Source: an uncultured Sphingomonadales bacterium
Lineage (GTDB): Bacteria; Pseudomonadota; Alphaproteobacteria; Sphingomonadales; Sphingomonadaceae
Direction of reading: 5' to 3'
NCBI GenBank assembly: GCA_903868655.1
Contig: CAIPWG010000298.1
Span: 1 to 7,979 of the forward strand
Length of the DNA stretch: 7,979 nt
Positions within the stretch are counted from its first letter, which is position 1, and each line of letters opens with the position of its first letter. The notes beneath the pieces were generated by a model. It was not told the DNA's origin, ran no database searches, and worked only from the letters and a program-made list of their open reading frames with translations. The position numbers and the translations under genes were made by a program. Positions 1-7,271 of the stretch are shown here, piece by piece.

Positions 1-548
1 GCGCGGGCGGCACCTATGTCGTAAGTGGTGTCGCCCACAAAAGCGGCGCGCGTTGCACCAGTGCGGCGGACCATTTCGATCAGCATGTCTGGCTGCGGTT
101 TCGCGCGATCAAGCCCCAGGGTGTCGCCGCCGATAATCGTGGCAAAACGCCGGGTCAGGCCTAATTCATCAAACAATCGCCGGGCCAACGCCTCACGCTT
201 GTTGGTGGCAATTGCCAGTTTCACCCCATGCGCTGCCAGCGCGTCGAGCATTGCCTCAGCGCCCGGGTAGAACACTGTGTGGCGCGCGATATTTTCCGCA
301 TAAAATTCGCCCAGCCGCTCGGTCAGCTCGGGCAGGATCGTCTCGTCGATGCCGCCGGTCCGCGCAAGCCCGTTGCGGAGCATTTGTGCGGTGCCGCCGC
401 CGATCAAATCGCGCACTTCGGACAACGGAATGGTTGGTCGGCCGGCCAGGCCCAGCGCGTGATTGAGCGCGTGACCAAGGTCATCGGCTGTGTCGAGCAG
501 CGTTCCGTCGAGGTCGAACCCGACGACGTCAAAGGGAAAATCGGCCAT
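1..548 (-). CDS. gph: HAD-family hydrolase, phosphoglycolate phosphatase-like (3' end outside window)
   Basis: About 182 N-terminal residues are visible, starting at the ATG whose complement lies at 546-548; the C-terminus runs off the left edge. HAD motif I is clear as FDLDGTLLDT, with nucleophile and acid Asp12 and Asp14. Motif II is the Thr in LAIATNK. Motif III is the Lys in AKPQPD. Motif IV is VGDTTYDIGAA, close to the window edge. The helical insert between motifs I and II fits the subclass I cap of the Gph/PGP group. The known role of that group is dephosphorylation of 2-phosphoglycolate arising from DNA repair or oxygenase side reactions. Substrate cannot be fixed from sequence alone, because related HAD enzymes act on other small phosphates, so the gene symbol is tentative. 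It is transcribed divergently from glmU. I see no strong Shine-Dalgarno upstream of the start. Confidence 0.85.
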   Translation of the reverse strand, partial: MADFPFDVVGFDLDGTLLDTADDLGHALNHALGLAGRPTIPLSEVRDLIGGGTAQMLRNGLARTGGIDETILPELTERLGEFYAENIARHTVFYPGAEAMLDALAAHGVKLAIATNKREALARRLFDELGLTRRFATIIGGDTLGLDRAKPQPDMLIEMVRRTGATRAAFVGDTTYDIGAAR

Positions 549-610
549 TGGTCGGCGGAATGCCCGAGCCTTCTGGAAACTGCAAGAAAATGCTGGCAAA
601 GGCAGAGACC

Positions 611-1987
611 ATGAACACGATACCGTCTGCCTCCGCTCGCCCGCTTGCCATTGTCATCCTTGCCGCCGGCAAGGGGACGCGCATGAAAAGCGATCTGCAT
701 AAAGTGCTGCATCCGATTGCCGGTCGCCCGATGCTGCTCCATCTGATGGCCAGCGCCGCCGCGCTTTCGCCCCGACATCAGGTGGTGGTGGTCGGGAGCG
801 GACGCGATCAGTTGGAAACAGCGGTTGGCGCCATGGCGACAATCGCGGTGCAAGATCCGCAACATGGCACTGCGCATGCGGTGCAGCAGGCGCAAGCCGC
901 GCTGGCCGGGTTTGAGGGCGACGTGCTGGTGCTGTATGGCGATGTGCCGTTCGTACGCCCCGCCACGATGCAGGCCATGCTCGACCGTTTGCACGCCAAC
1001 GATGCGCCTGCCGTGGTCGTGCTGGGGTTTGAGCCTGAGGACGCCCTGGCTTACGGCCGGGTGATCGCCGACAACGGACACGTGCGCAAAATGGTCGAAT
1101 TCAAGGATGCGACCGCCGAAGAACGCGCCACGGTGCTGTGCAATTCGGGCCTGCTGGCGGCGCGCGCAGACGATCTGTTTGCGCTGCTCGCGCGCGTCGG
1201 GAACGACAATGCGCAAGGCGAATATTATTTGCCCGATATCGTCAATATTGCGCTTTCCGACGGTCGTGGCGCGGCTGTCGTCGTTACCGACGATGCAGAC
1301 GAAGTGGTGGGGATCAACAGCCGCGCTGAATTGGCCGATGCCGAAGGGCGCTGGCAGACCCGCCGCCGTCAGGCTGCCATGGCCGATGGTGCAACGCTGG
1401 TAGCACCCGAAACGGTGTGGTTCGCGTGGGACACGGTCGTGGGCCGCGATGTAACGATCGAACAGAATGTGGTGTTTGGTCCCGGCGCAGTGATCGATGA
1501 CAAAGCGGTGATCCACGCGTTTTGCCATATCGAAGGTGCACACGTATCGAGCGGCGCATCGGTCGGTCCGTTCGCACGACTGCGTCCCGGCGCGGAGCTT
1601 GGCGTGGGCAGCCGGGTCGGCAATTTTGTCGAAGTCAAAAATGCCCGGCTTGGCGCAGGCGCAAAAGCCAATCATCTGGCCTATCTCGGCGATGCCGATG
1701 TTGGCGCACAGGCCAATATCGGCGCTGGCACGATCACTTGCAATTATGATGGTTATTTCAAATACCGCACGGTCATCGGCGAACGTGCGTTTATCGGTTC
1801 CAATTCGTCGCTGATCGCGCCGGTGCGGATCGGTGCAGATGCGATTGTTGCCGCAGGCAGCGCGGTCAGCCGCGACGTATCCGAAGGCGAACTGCGACTG
1901 GTGCGCGGCGAACAGCTGGTCAAGCCGGGCTGGGCCGACCGGTTCCACGACGCCATGAAAAAGAAAAAAGCCGAACGGAAAGTTTGA
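611..1987 (+). CDS. glmU: Bifunctional GlmU: GlcN-1-P acetyltransferase / GlcNAc-1-P uridyltransferase
   Basis: GlmU acetylates glucosamine-1-phosphate and then couples the product to UTP, giving UDP-GlcNAc for peptidoglycan and LPS in the cytoplasm. From the ATG at 611 it is 458 residues, close to the 456 of E. coli GlmU. The N-terminal uridyltransferase domain (about 1-240) shows LAAGKGTRM (residues 18-25), QDPQHGTAHA (81-90), the metal-binding Asp of LYGDVPF (Asp111) and Asn236 in VVGINSR. The C-terminal left-handed beta-helix acetyltransferase has RLRPG (323-327), Lys343, His355, Tyr358, Asn369 in the NIGAGTITCNYDG stretch, and Lys384, matching the known active site. The frame stays open upstream to a TTG at 548, but the ATG has a partial Shine-Dalgarno (AAAGGCAGAG, 598-607) and places the nucleotide-binding loop at the usual distance. 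The C-terminus is unusually Lys-rich. Confidence 0.97.
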   Translation: MNTIPSASARPLAIVILAAGKGTRMKSDLHKVLHPIAGRPMLLHLMASAAALSPRHQVVVVGSGRDQLETAVGAMATIAVQDPQHGTAHAVQQAQAALAGFEGDVLVLYGDVPFVRPATMQAMLDRLHANDAPAVVVLGFEPEDALAYGRVIADNGHVRKMVEFKDATAEERATVLCNSGLLAARADDLFALLARVGNDNAQGEYYLPDIVNIALSDGRGAAVVVTDDADEVVGINSRAELADAEGRWQTRRRQAAMADGATLVAPETVWFAWDTVVGRDVTIEQNVVFGPGAVIDDKAVIHAFCHIEGAHVSSGASVGPFARLRPGAELGVGSRVGNFVEVKNARLGAGAKANHLAYLGDADVGAQANIGAGTITCNYDGYFKYRTVIGERAFIGSNSSLIAPVRIGADAIVAAGSAVSRDVSEGELRLVRGEQLVKPGWADRFHDAMKKKKAERKV

Positions 1988-1989
1988 CA
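1984..1989 (+). promoter_or_regulatory. Possible -35 element (TTGACA) at the glmU stop codon
   Basis: A perfect consensus TTGACA overlaps the TGA stop of glmU and lies about 140 bp upstream of glmS. No good -10 box is found 16-18 bp downstream; the best there is TTTGGC-like. It could drive glmS separately from glmU, or it could be chance. Evidence is a single hexamer only. Confidence 0.2.
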
Positions 1990-2080
1990 GGCAAGCTGGC
2001 ATTCAGTTTGGCTGGTTCATGCAAATCCAACGGCGCGACGCTTGGCGGGCTGTTTTCATTCCGGGTGGGGGGCGCCGCCG

Positions 2081-2092
2081 GATTGCGCAATC
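2081..2092. promoter_or_regulatory. 12-bp perfect palindrome upstream of glmS
   Basis: GATTGCGCAATC reads the same on both strands. It sits in the 142-bp gap between glmU and glmS, ending 37 bp before the glmS ATG, a plausible place for a dimeric regulator. No T-tract follows, so it does not look like an intrinsic terminator. The gap also holds only weak hairpins (for example TCCGG at 2060-2064 with CCGGA at 2078-2082). I know no regulator for this exact site, and the TTGCGCAA core also occurs inside genes here, so a functional role is speculative. Confidence 0.25.
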
Positions 2093-2129
2093 GTTTCATC
2101 ACGCCCCATTTTGCTGAAAGCATTGGATC

Positions 2130-3953
2130 ATGTGCGGAATTATCGGGATTGTCGGCAAGGATCAGGTGGCAGACCGGTTGGTCGATGGCCTGCGACGCAT
2201 GGAATATCGCGGCTATGACAGCGCGGGTGTGTGCACGATCGAAAATGGTGAACTGATCCGTCGCCGGGCCGAAGGCAAATTGGCCAATCTGGTGGTCGAG
2301 CTGGCGCGCCATCCTGCGCCGGGCACGATCGGCATCGCGCATACCCGGTGGGCCACGCACGGCGCGCCGACGACCAACAATGCCCATCCCCATGCCACCG
2401 GCGAAGTGGCGCTGGTCCATAACGGCATCATCGAAAATTTCCGGTCTTTGCGCGAAGAGTTGATCGGCCGTGGCCGGAGTTTTGAAAGCGAAACCGATAC
2501 CGAAGTCGTGGCGCACCTCGTGTCCGAACAGATCGAGGCCGGTCTGTCGCCCGAAGACGCGGTGAAAACCGTGTTGCCCCGGCTGCGCGGTGCGTTTGCC
2601 CTGGCGATTGCGTTTCGTAGCCATCCCGACATGCTGATCGGTGCGCGGCTCGGTTCGCCGCTGGTGGTCGGGTATGGCGAGGGGGAAACGTTCCTCGGGT
2701 CCGATGCGCTGGCGTTGGCGCCGCTGACCCAGCGCGTGTCCTATCTTGAAGAAGGCGACTGGGTCGTGATCGACCAGCAGGGCGCGCGCGTATTCGATCA
2801 GTCGAACCACCCGGTGACCCGTGCGATCGTGGCATCGGGCGCGACGGCAGCGGCGATTGAAAAGGGCAATTTTCGCCACTTCATGCAAAAGGAAATCTAC
2901 GAACAGCCGATCGTGGTGGCGCAGACTTTGCGGTCTTATTTGCGCCGGTACGAGCAGGAGGTTTCACTGCCGCAGATTGATTTCGATCTCGCCAGCATCC
3001 GCCGGGTCACGATCGTCGCTTGCGGCACGAGCTATTATGCCGGGATGGTGGCCAAATACTGGTTCGAACGGTTTGCCCGCCTGCCGGTCGACATCGATGT
3101 TGCGAGCGAGTTCAGGTATCGCGATCCCGTGCTCGAAGCTGGCGGTCTGGCGATCTTCATTTCTCAATCGGGCGAAACCGCCGACACGTTGGCTGCCCTG
3201 CGCCACTGCAAGGCGGCCGGTCAGACGATCGCCGTAGTGGTCAATGTGCCCACCAGCACGATGGCGCGCGAGGCGGATCTGCTGTTGCCCACGCATGCCG
3301 GCCCGGAAATCGGTGTCGCCTCCACCAAGGCGTTCACGTGCCAATTGGCGGTGCTGGCCGCGCTGTCGGTGCATCTTGCGGTGAAGCGTGGGCTGATCAG
3401 CCGCGAAGAAGAAATGGAAATCGTCGGTCAATTGGATGAAACGCCGGCGGCGCTGAATGCCGCGCTGGCGCATGATGATGATATTGCCGCGATCGCGCCG
3501 CTGATCGCGCCCGCGCGCGATGTGCTCTATCTCGGACGTGGACCGGATTACCCGCTGGCGCTCGAAGGCGCGCTGAAGCTGAAGGAAATCAGTTATATCC
3601 ATGCCGAAGGCTATGCCAGCGGGGAAATGAAACACGGGCCGATTGCGCTGATCGACGAATCGGTGCCGGTGATCGTGCTTGCGCCTTCGGGGCCGTTGTT
3701 TGAAAAAACCGTATCCAACATGCATGAGGTGCGCGCACGCGGCGGCAAGATCGTGCTGATTTCGGATGCCGAGGGTCTGGCCGAAGCGGGTGAGGGTTGC
3801 CTCGCTACAATCGAGATGCCCAAAGTCCACCCGCTGATCGCGCCGCTGGTCTATGCCGTGCCGGTGCAACTGCTGGCCTATCACGTGGCTGTGGCAAAAG
3901 GCACTGACGTTGACCAGCCGCGCAATCTGGCGAAATCGGTCACCGTCGAATAG
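2130..3953 (+). CDS. glmS: Glutamine-fructose-6-phosphate aminotransferase (isomerizing)
   Basis: GlmS converts fructose-6-phosphate and glutamine to glucosamine-6-phosphate and glutamate, the first committed step towards UDP-GlcNAc. It has 607 residues against 609 in E. coli. The N-terminal class II glutaminase domain starts MCGIIGI, where Cys2 becomes the N-terminal nucleophile after Met removal. It continues with HTRWATHG (71-78), NAHPH (84-88), HNGIIENF (97-104) and SETDTE (120-125). Two SIS isomerase domains follow: ACGTSYYAG (297-305) and ISQSGETADT (344-353) in the first, and LGRGPDYPLALEGALKLKE (468-486) with GEMKHGP (498-504) in the second. The C-terminal tail PRNLAKSVTVE is the strongly conserved GlmS end that covers the active site. 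The start is fixed by the essential MCG. The ribosome site is weak (TGAAAG, 2115-2120). It lies 142 bp behind glmU on the same strand and probably shares its pathway demand. Confidence 0.98.
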   Translation: MCGIIGIVGKDQVADRLVDGLRRMEYRGYDSAGVCTIENGELIRRRAEGKLANLVVELARHPAPGTIGIAHTRWATHGAPTTNNAHPHATGEVALVHNGIIENFRSLREELIGRGRSFESETDTEVVAHLVSEQIEAGLSPEDAVKTVLPRLRGAFALAIAFRSHPDMLIGARLGSPLVVGYGEGETFLGSDALALAPLTQRVSYLEEGDWVVIDQQGARVFDQSNHPVTRAIVASGATAAAIEKGNFRHFMQKEIYEQPIVVAQTLRSYLRRYEQEVSLPQIDFDLASIRRVTIVACGTSYYAGMVAKYWFERFARLPVDIDVASEFRYRDPVLEAGGLAIFISQSGETADTLAALRHCKAAGQTIAVVVNVPTSTMAREADLLLPTHAGPEIGVASTKAFTCQLAVLAALSVHLAVKRGLISREEEMEIVGQLDETPAALNAALAHDDDIAAIAPLIAPARDVLYLGRGPDYPLALEGALKLKEISYIHAEGYASGEMKHGPIALIDESVPVIVLAPSGPLFEKTVSNMHEVRARGGKIVLISDAEGLAEAGEGCLATIEMPKVHPLIAPLVYAVPVQLLAYHVAVAKGTDVDQPRNLAKSVTVE

Positions 3954-3980
3954 CGCGACAACCATTCGACAGCTGCCTAA

Positions 3981-4015
3981 ATTGGCGCGTGCTTACCATT
4001 GCGCAAGCATTGGCG
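3981..4015. repeat. Short direct repeat ATTGGCG flanking a weak dyad
   Basis: In the 76-bp gap between glmS and the GGDEF/EAL gene, ATTGGCG occurs at 3981-3987 and again at 4009-4015. Between them is a weak inverted repeat (TGCTT 3990-3994, AAGCA 4005-4009, 10-nt loop), and ATTGCGCAA occurs at 3998-4006. There is no T-run, so it is not a convincing terminator for glmS. It might be a regulator site for the downstream gene, but chance is quite possible at this length. Confidence 0.2.
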
Positions 4016-4029
4016 GCTAAACTGGATCG

Positions 4030-6423
4030 GTGAATCACTCGCCGCCCACACCCTCTGCTTCCGAACTTGCAGACCAGGCCAAGCCTGCATTGCCGTCGCG
4101 GTTGTCGTTGACCGCTGTGCTGGGTCTGACCGATCCAGTCGAAGGCGATTGGGGACGGTTGCGTGCGTTGCAATTTGCTGGTCTGGCCCGCTTGGCCACG
4201 GGGCGCATCGTCGCGCATGGGCTGGCCGCCGTGCTGATGCTGCAAGTCTTGCGTGTCAGCATCGGTCTGGTGTTCGCGTTGATCTGGCTTGTGCTGCTGG
4301 CGGCGGCAGTGATTGGGTCTGCAATGCTTGATCGGCGGCTCTATCCGGTCAGCCAGCGTCGTGTCGGCGTTGAGCAGATCAGGCTTCAGGCCCTGGGCTC
4401 GGCCGGTCTCGCGCTCGTCTGGGCTTTGCCAATCCTTGCCTTTGCGCCCTGGCTCGATGCAACGAATACGGGCGTGGTCTGGTCGATCATGGCTTTGTTG
4501 ATGGCGGGCATGGGGTTTGCCTTTGCCTCGGTGCCATTGGGCGCGCAAGTTTTCGTGTGGATTCTCGGTCTAGCCGGATTTGGCGCGTTTATGGTCCACG
4601 GCGAAGCAACTGCGGCCTGTGTCGCGGTCAGTTTTCTTGGGTTTGTCTCGATCGGCGCCTTTGAAACCGCACGCAATTTCCTGGAAGGCAAATTGGCCGA
4701 GGCAGGTTTGCAGGACAAAGGCGAAGTGGTTTCGCTGCTGTTGCGCGAATTTGAAGAGGGCGAGGCGGATTGGCTGTGGCAAGTCGATGGCACCCGTCGG
4801 GTGCGCAATGTGTCCCCCCGCTTTGCTTTTGCGCTGGGGCTGGATCTCGATGAAGCCGAGGGCAAGCTGCTGATCCAGATGATTGCGGGCGACAGCTGGG
4901 AAACCGGTTTTTTCCATTCATCCATGCATGATCTGGCCGAACGGTTAAAACGGCGTGAAAGCTTTTCCAACCTGATTGTGCGTGTCACGATCAAGGGCGC
5001 ATACCGCTGGTGGGAATTGTCGGCATCGCCCCGGGTCGATGACAATGGCGCATTTGCAGGGTTTCGCGGGGTTGGCTCGGATGTGACCGAACGCCGCGAA
5101 AGCGAAGATCAAATTGCCTATCTTGCGAGGTTCGACACGCTGACCGGGTTGCCCAACCGCATGCAACTGACCGACGCACTGGATACTGCGATGCGCCGCG
5201 CCGATCAGTTCCGCAGCCGTTGCGCGTTTCTGATGATTGACCTCGACCGGTTCAAGGCGATCAACGATACACTGGGCCACTTGATTGGCGACAAGCTGCT
5301 GGAATGCGTGGCTGAACGGTTGGCAACGTATGTCGGTGAGGCGGGTTTGTGCGGCCGCCTTGGCGGCGATGAATTTGGCGTGGTGCTGAGCAATGGCGCC
5401 GATAGCGAGACGGTTCATACCGTGGCGCAACGGATTATCGCGGGGTTGTCGCAGCCCTACCTGGTCGATCATCACACTTTGTATATCGGCGCCAGTGTTG
5501 GTTCGGCTATCGGACCGCGCGATGGCGCAACCGTTGAAACGCTGCTGCGCAATGCCGATCTGGCACTCTATCGCGCCAAGGACGAAGGTGGCGGCGTGCA
5601 TTTCTGCTACGAGCCTTCGCTGCATACCGATGCCGAACAGCGCCGACAGTTGGAAGCATCGTTGCGCAACGCGCTCGAACGCAACGAATTTTCGCTGGCC
5701 TATCAACCAGTGGTCGATGCGCAGACCGGTCAGGTGCTCAGTTTTGAGGCACTCGCCCGCTGGAATAGTGCCGAACATGGCTCAGTCAGCCCGGCGAAAT
5801 TCATCCCCGTAGCCGAAGATGCGCGACTGATCGTGCCGATTGGCGAATGGGCTTTGCGGACGGCGTGTCTGGAAGCGGCGCGCTGGCCCGATCCGATCAA
5901 GATCGCGGTCAATGTATCGGGTGAGCAGTTGCTCGAAGCGCGGTTTTCCGAAACCGTAGTCAGCGCGCTGGCCGCATCCGGATTGGCGCCGCATCGGCTT
6001 GAAATCGAAGTGACTGAAAGCGTGTTCTTGCGCGATGGCACGGTGGCGCTGGAAACGTTGAACCGGATTATTGCACTGGGATGCGGGGTTGCGCTCGACG
6101 ATTTTGGTACGGGCTATTCGTCGCTCGGGTATTTGCGCAAGATCCGGTTTTCCACGATCAAGGTTGATCGCAGTTTCGTGCAGGGTGCGGCCCGTTCCAA
6201 CCCCGAAAGCCTGGCGATCGTGCGTGCGGTCGTGGCTATGGCCGACAGTCTGGAAATGTCGACCACGGCTGAAGGCGTCGAAACCGAGGAAGAGCTCGCC
6301 ATGGTGCGTTTGCTTGGCTGCCGCAAAATCCAGGGTTATCTGTTCGGCCGGCCGATGGTTCCCGAAGCCGCTTACGATTTGGTGGCGCTCAAATCCAAAC
6401 CGTCGCGCGGGGCTGCGGCCTGA
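4030..6423 (+). CDS. Membrane-bound PAS-GGDEF-EAL protein: diguanylate cyclase/phosphodiesterase
   Basis: This 797-residue protein should make and/or break cyclic di-GMP at the inner membrane. After a soluble start of about 50 residues come some five or six hydrophobic segments (roughly 60-99, 119-141, 148-168, 170-190, 192-212). A PAS-like domain follows (about 240-355), ending in the typical GVGSDVTERRESE linker. The GGDEF domain (about 365-525) keeps MIDLDRFKAINDTLGH (402-417) and GGDEF (445-449). The position of the RxxD inhibitory site reads GEAG (436-439), so product feedback there is probably lost. The EAL domain (about 535-785) keeps EALARW (573-578), Asn628, TES (662-664), DDFGTGYSSL (690-699), Lys711, AEGVE (747-751) and Gln768, the full metal and catalytic set. 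The start is GTG: an in-frame TAA lies at 4018-4020, and the first in-frame ATG is residue 70, inside a membrane segment. Its 3' end overlaps phhA on the other strand. Confidence 0.93.
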   Translation: MNHSPPTPSASELADQAKPALPSRLSLTAVLGLTDPVEGDWGRLRALQFAGLARLATGRIVAHGLAAVLMLQVLRVSIGLVFALIWLVLLAAAVIGSAMLDRRLYPVSQRRVGVEQIRLQALGSAGLALVWALPILAFAPWLDATNTGVVWSIMALLMAGMGFAFASVPLGAQVFVWILGLAGFGAFMVHGEATAACVAVSFLGFVSIGAFETARNFLEGKLAEAGLQDKGEVVSLLLREFEEGEADWLWQVDGTRRVRNVSPRFAFALGLDLDEAEGKLLIQMIAGDSWETGFFHSSMHDLAERLKRRESFSNLIVRVTIKGAYRWWELSASPRVDDNGAFAGFRGVGSDVTERRESEDQIAYLARFDTLTGLPNRMQLTDALDTAMRRADQFRSRCAFLMIDLDRFKAINDTLGHLIGDKLLECVAERLATYVGEAGLCGRLGGDEFGVVLSNGADSETVHTVAQRIIAGLSQPYLVDHHTLYIGASVGSAIGPRDGATVETLLRNADLALYRAKDEGGGVHFCYEPSLHTDAEQRRQLEASLRNALERNEFSLAYQPVVDAQTGQVLSFEALARWNSAEHGSVSPAKFIPVAEDARLIVPIGEWALRTACLEAARWPDPIKIAVNVSGEQLLEARFSETVVSALAASGLAPHRLEIEVTESVFLRDGTVALETLNRIIALGCGVALDDFGTGYSSLGYLRKIRFSTIKVDRSFVQGAARSNPESLAIVRAVVAMADSLEMSTTAEGVETEEELAMVRLLGCRKIQGYLFGRPMVPEAAYDLVALKSKPSRGAAA

Positions 6424-7271
6424 AACGAACCGCTGTGATACGTCTGGACACCGTTTGACACGATCCGGTCGTGCGGTTCGATTGCGGTGATCGCGATATC
6501 ATCGGCGTCGGCAAGATTATCGTAAAGGGGGCCGAAATCGGTGTTGAGCGTCGTCTCAAGCAGGCTTTCGAAGCTGTCGATCACGAAATAGGTCTGCTGA
6601 AAGTCATCGATGCGATAGGGCGTACGCATGATGCGGCGCAAATCAAAGCCAAGCCGATGGGGGGAATCGCTTTCCAGCGCAAAACGCGTTTCGCTGAACG
6701 AAGAGACGATACCTGCACCATAGACGCGCAAGCCTTGCGCACTGTGCACCAGCCCGAATTCGACCGTGTACCAATATAGCCGGGCCAGATTGCGGATCGC
6801 ACCCAGCCCATTGGCGCGTTGCCCGCCAAGCCCGTAGGCCTGCATGTAATCGGCAAAGACCGGGTTTGCCAGCAAAGGCACATGGCCAAACACATCATGA
6901 AACACATCGGGTTCGGACAGATAGTCAAGCTGATCGGGCCGCCGGATGAAATTGCCCGCAACAAACCGCCGGTTTGCGAGATGGTCGAAAAATACGTCAT
7001 CAGGCACCAGCCCGGGCACAGCAAGAACTTGCCAGCCAGTCGCCTTCATCAGCCGTTCGGACAGTTCGTCGAAATCGGGAATTCCGGGTTTGGCCAGGCG
7101 CAGAATGTCGAGCCCGGCGAGGAATTCATCGGCCACCCGTCCGGGCAGCAGCCTGGCCTGCCGGGCAAACAGCGTATCCCATGTGGCATGGTCTTGCGCG
7201 GTATAGGCCGACCAGTTCTGAGGTAGAGTCCAGTCGGGCGCAGTCCCTTCGGGGCGCAGATCGGCGATCAT
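6372..7271 (-). CDS. phhA: Phenylalanine 4-monooxygenase (phenylalanine hydroxylase)
   Basis: PhhA hydroxylates phenylalanine to tyrosine using iron, oxygen and a tetrahydropterin, feeding the homogentisate pathway. It has 299 residues, from the ATG at 7271-7269 to a TAA at 6374-6372. The iron-binding signature PDVFHDVFGHVPLL gives His125 and His130. The third ligand is Glu171 in LYWYTVEFGL, and the 5- and 41-residue spacings equal those of the Chromobacterium enzyme (His138, His143, Glu184). Other family landmarks are VPGLVPDDVFF, RRFVAGNFIRRPDQLDYL, NGLGAIRNLARLYW and the YGAGIVSSF stretch. There is no N-terminal ACT regulatory domain, as usual for bacterial forms. Its start codon overlaps the stop of the fumarylacetoacetase gene (ATGA), implying translational coupling, and I see no separate strong Shine-Dalgarno. 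The last 17 or so residues are encoded antisense to the end of the GGDEF/EAL gene. The pterin dehydratase phhB is not in the window. Confidence 0.96.
   Translation of the reverse strand: MIADLRPEGTAPDWTLPQNWSAYTAQDHATWDTLFARQARLLPGRVADEFLAGLDILRLAKPGIPDFDELSERLMKATGWQVLAVPGLVPDDVFFDHLANRRFVAGNFIRRPDQLDYLSEPDVFHDVFGHVPLLANPVFADYMQAYGLGGQRANGLGAIRNLARLYWYTVEFGLVHSAQGLRVYGAGIVSSFSETRFALESDSPHRLGFDLRRIMRTPYRIDDFQQTYFVIDSFESLLETTLNTDFGPLYDNLADADDIAITAIEPHDRIVSNGVQTYHSGSFQAAAPRDGLDLSATKS
7268..7271 (-). other. ATGA stop/start overlap joining fahA and phhA
   Basis: Read on the minus strand, ATG (7271-7269) of phhA overlaps TGA (7270-7268) of the fumarylacetoacetase gene. This four-base junction is typical of translationally coupled genes in one operon and supports the phhA start chosen. 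Confidence 0.85.

Noticed and set aside
548..610. N-terminal extension of GlmU from the TTG at 548
   Set aside because: It would add 21 residues before a standard GlmU start and has no good ribosome site. The ATG at 611 gives the family length.
549..610. Divergent promoter between the HAD gene and glmU
   Set aside because: The 62-bp gap must carry or transmit start signals, but I find no hexamer pair on either strand that I could defend.
404..2002. 532-codon open frame on the minus strand
   Set aside because: It lies antisense to nearly all of glmU and also overlaps the start of the HAD gene. Its composition (many His, Arg, Cys, Gln) is typical of a shadow frame in GC-rich DNA, and it shows no family motifs.
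2044..2082. Terminator or attenuator hairpin between glmU and glmS
   Set aside because: Stems are only about 5 bp with long loops (GGCGG/CCGCC, TCCGG/CCGGA), are mutually exclusive, and have no T-tract after them.
1984..2256. 90-codon open frame spanning the glmU-glmS gap
   Set aside because: It overlaps the glmS start in another frame, has no convincing ribosome site and resembles no known small protein; it is best read as a chance frame.
1920..3965. Two long minus-strand open frames (322 and 333 codons) over glmS
   Set aside because: Both are antisense to a well-conserved glmS, have the same Arg/His-rich shadow composition and no recognisable domain.
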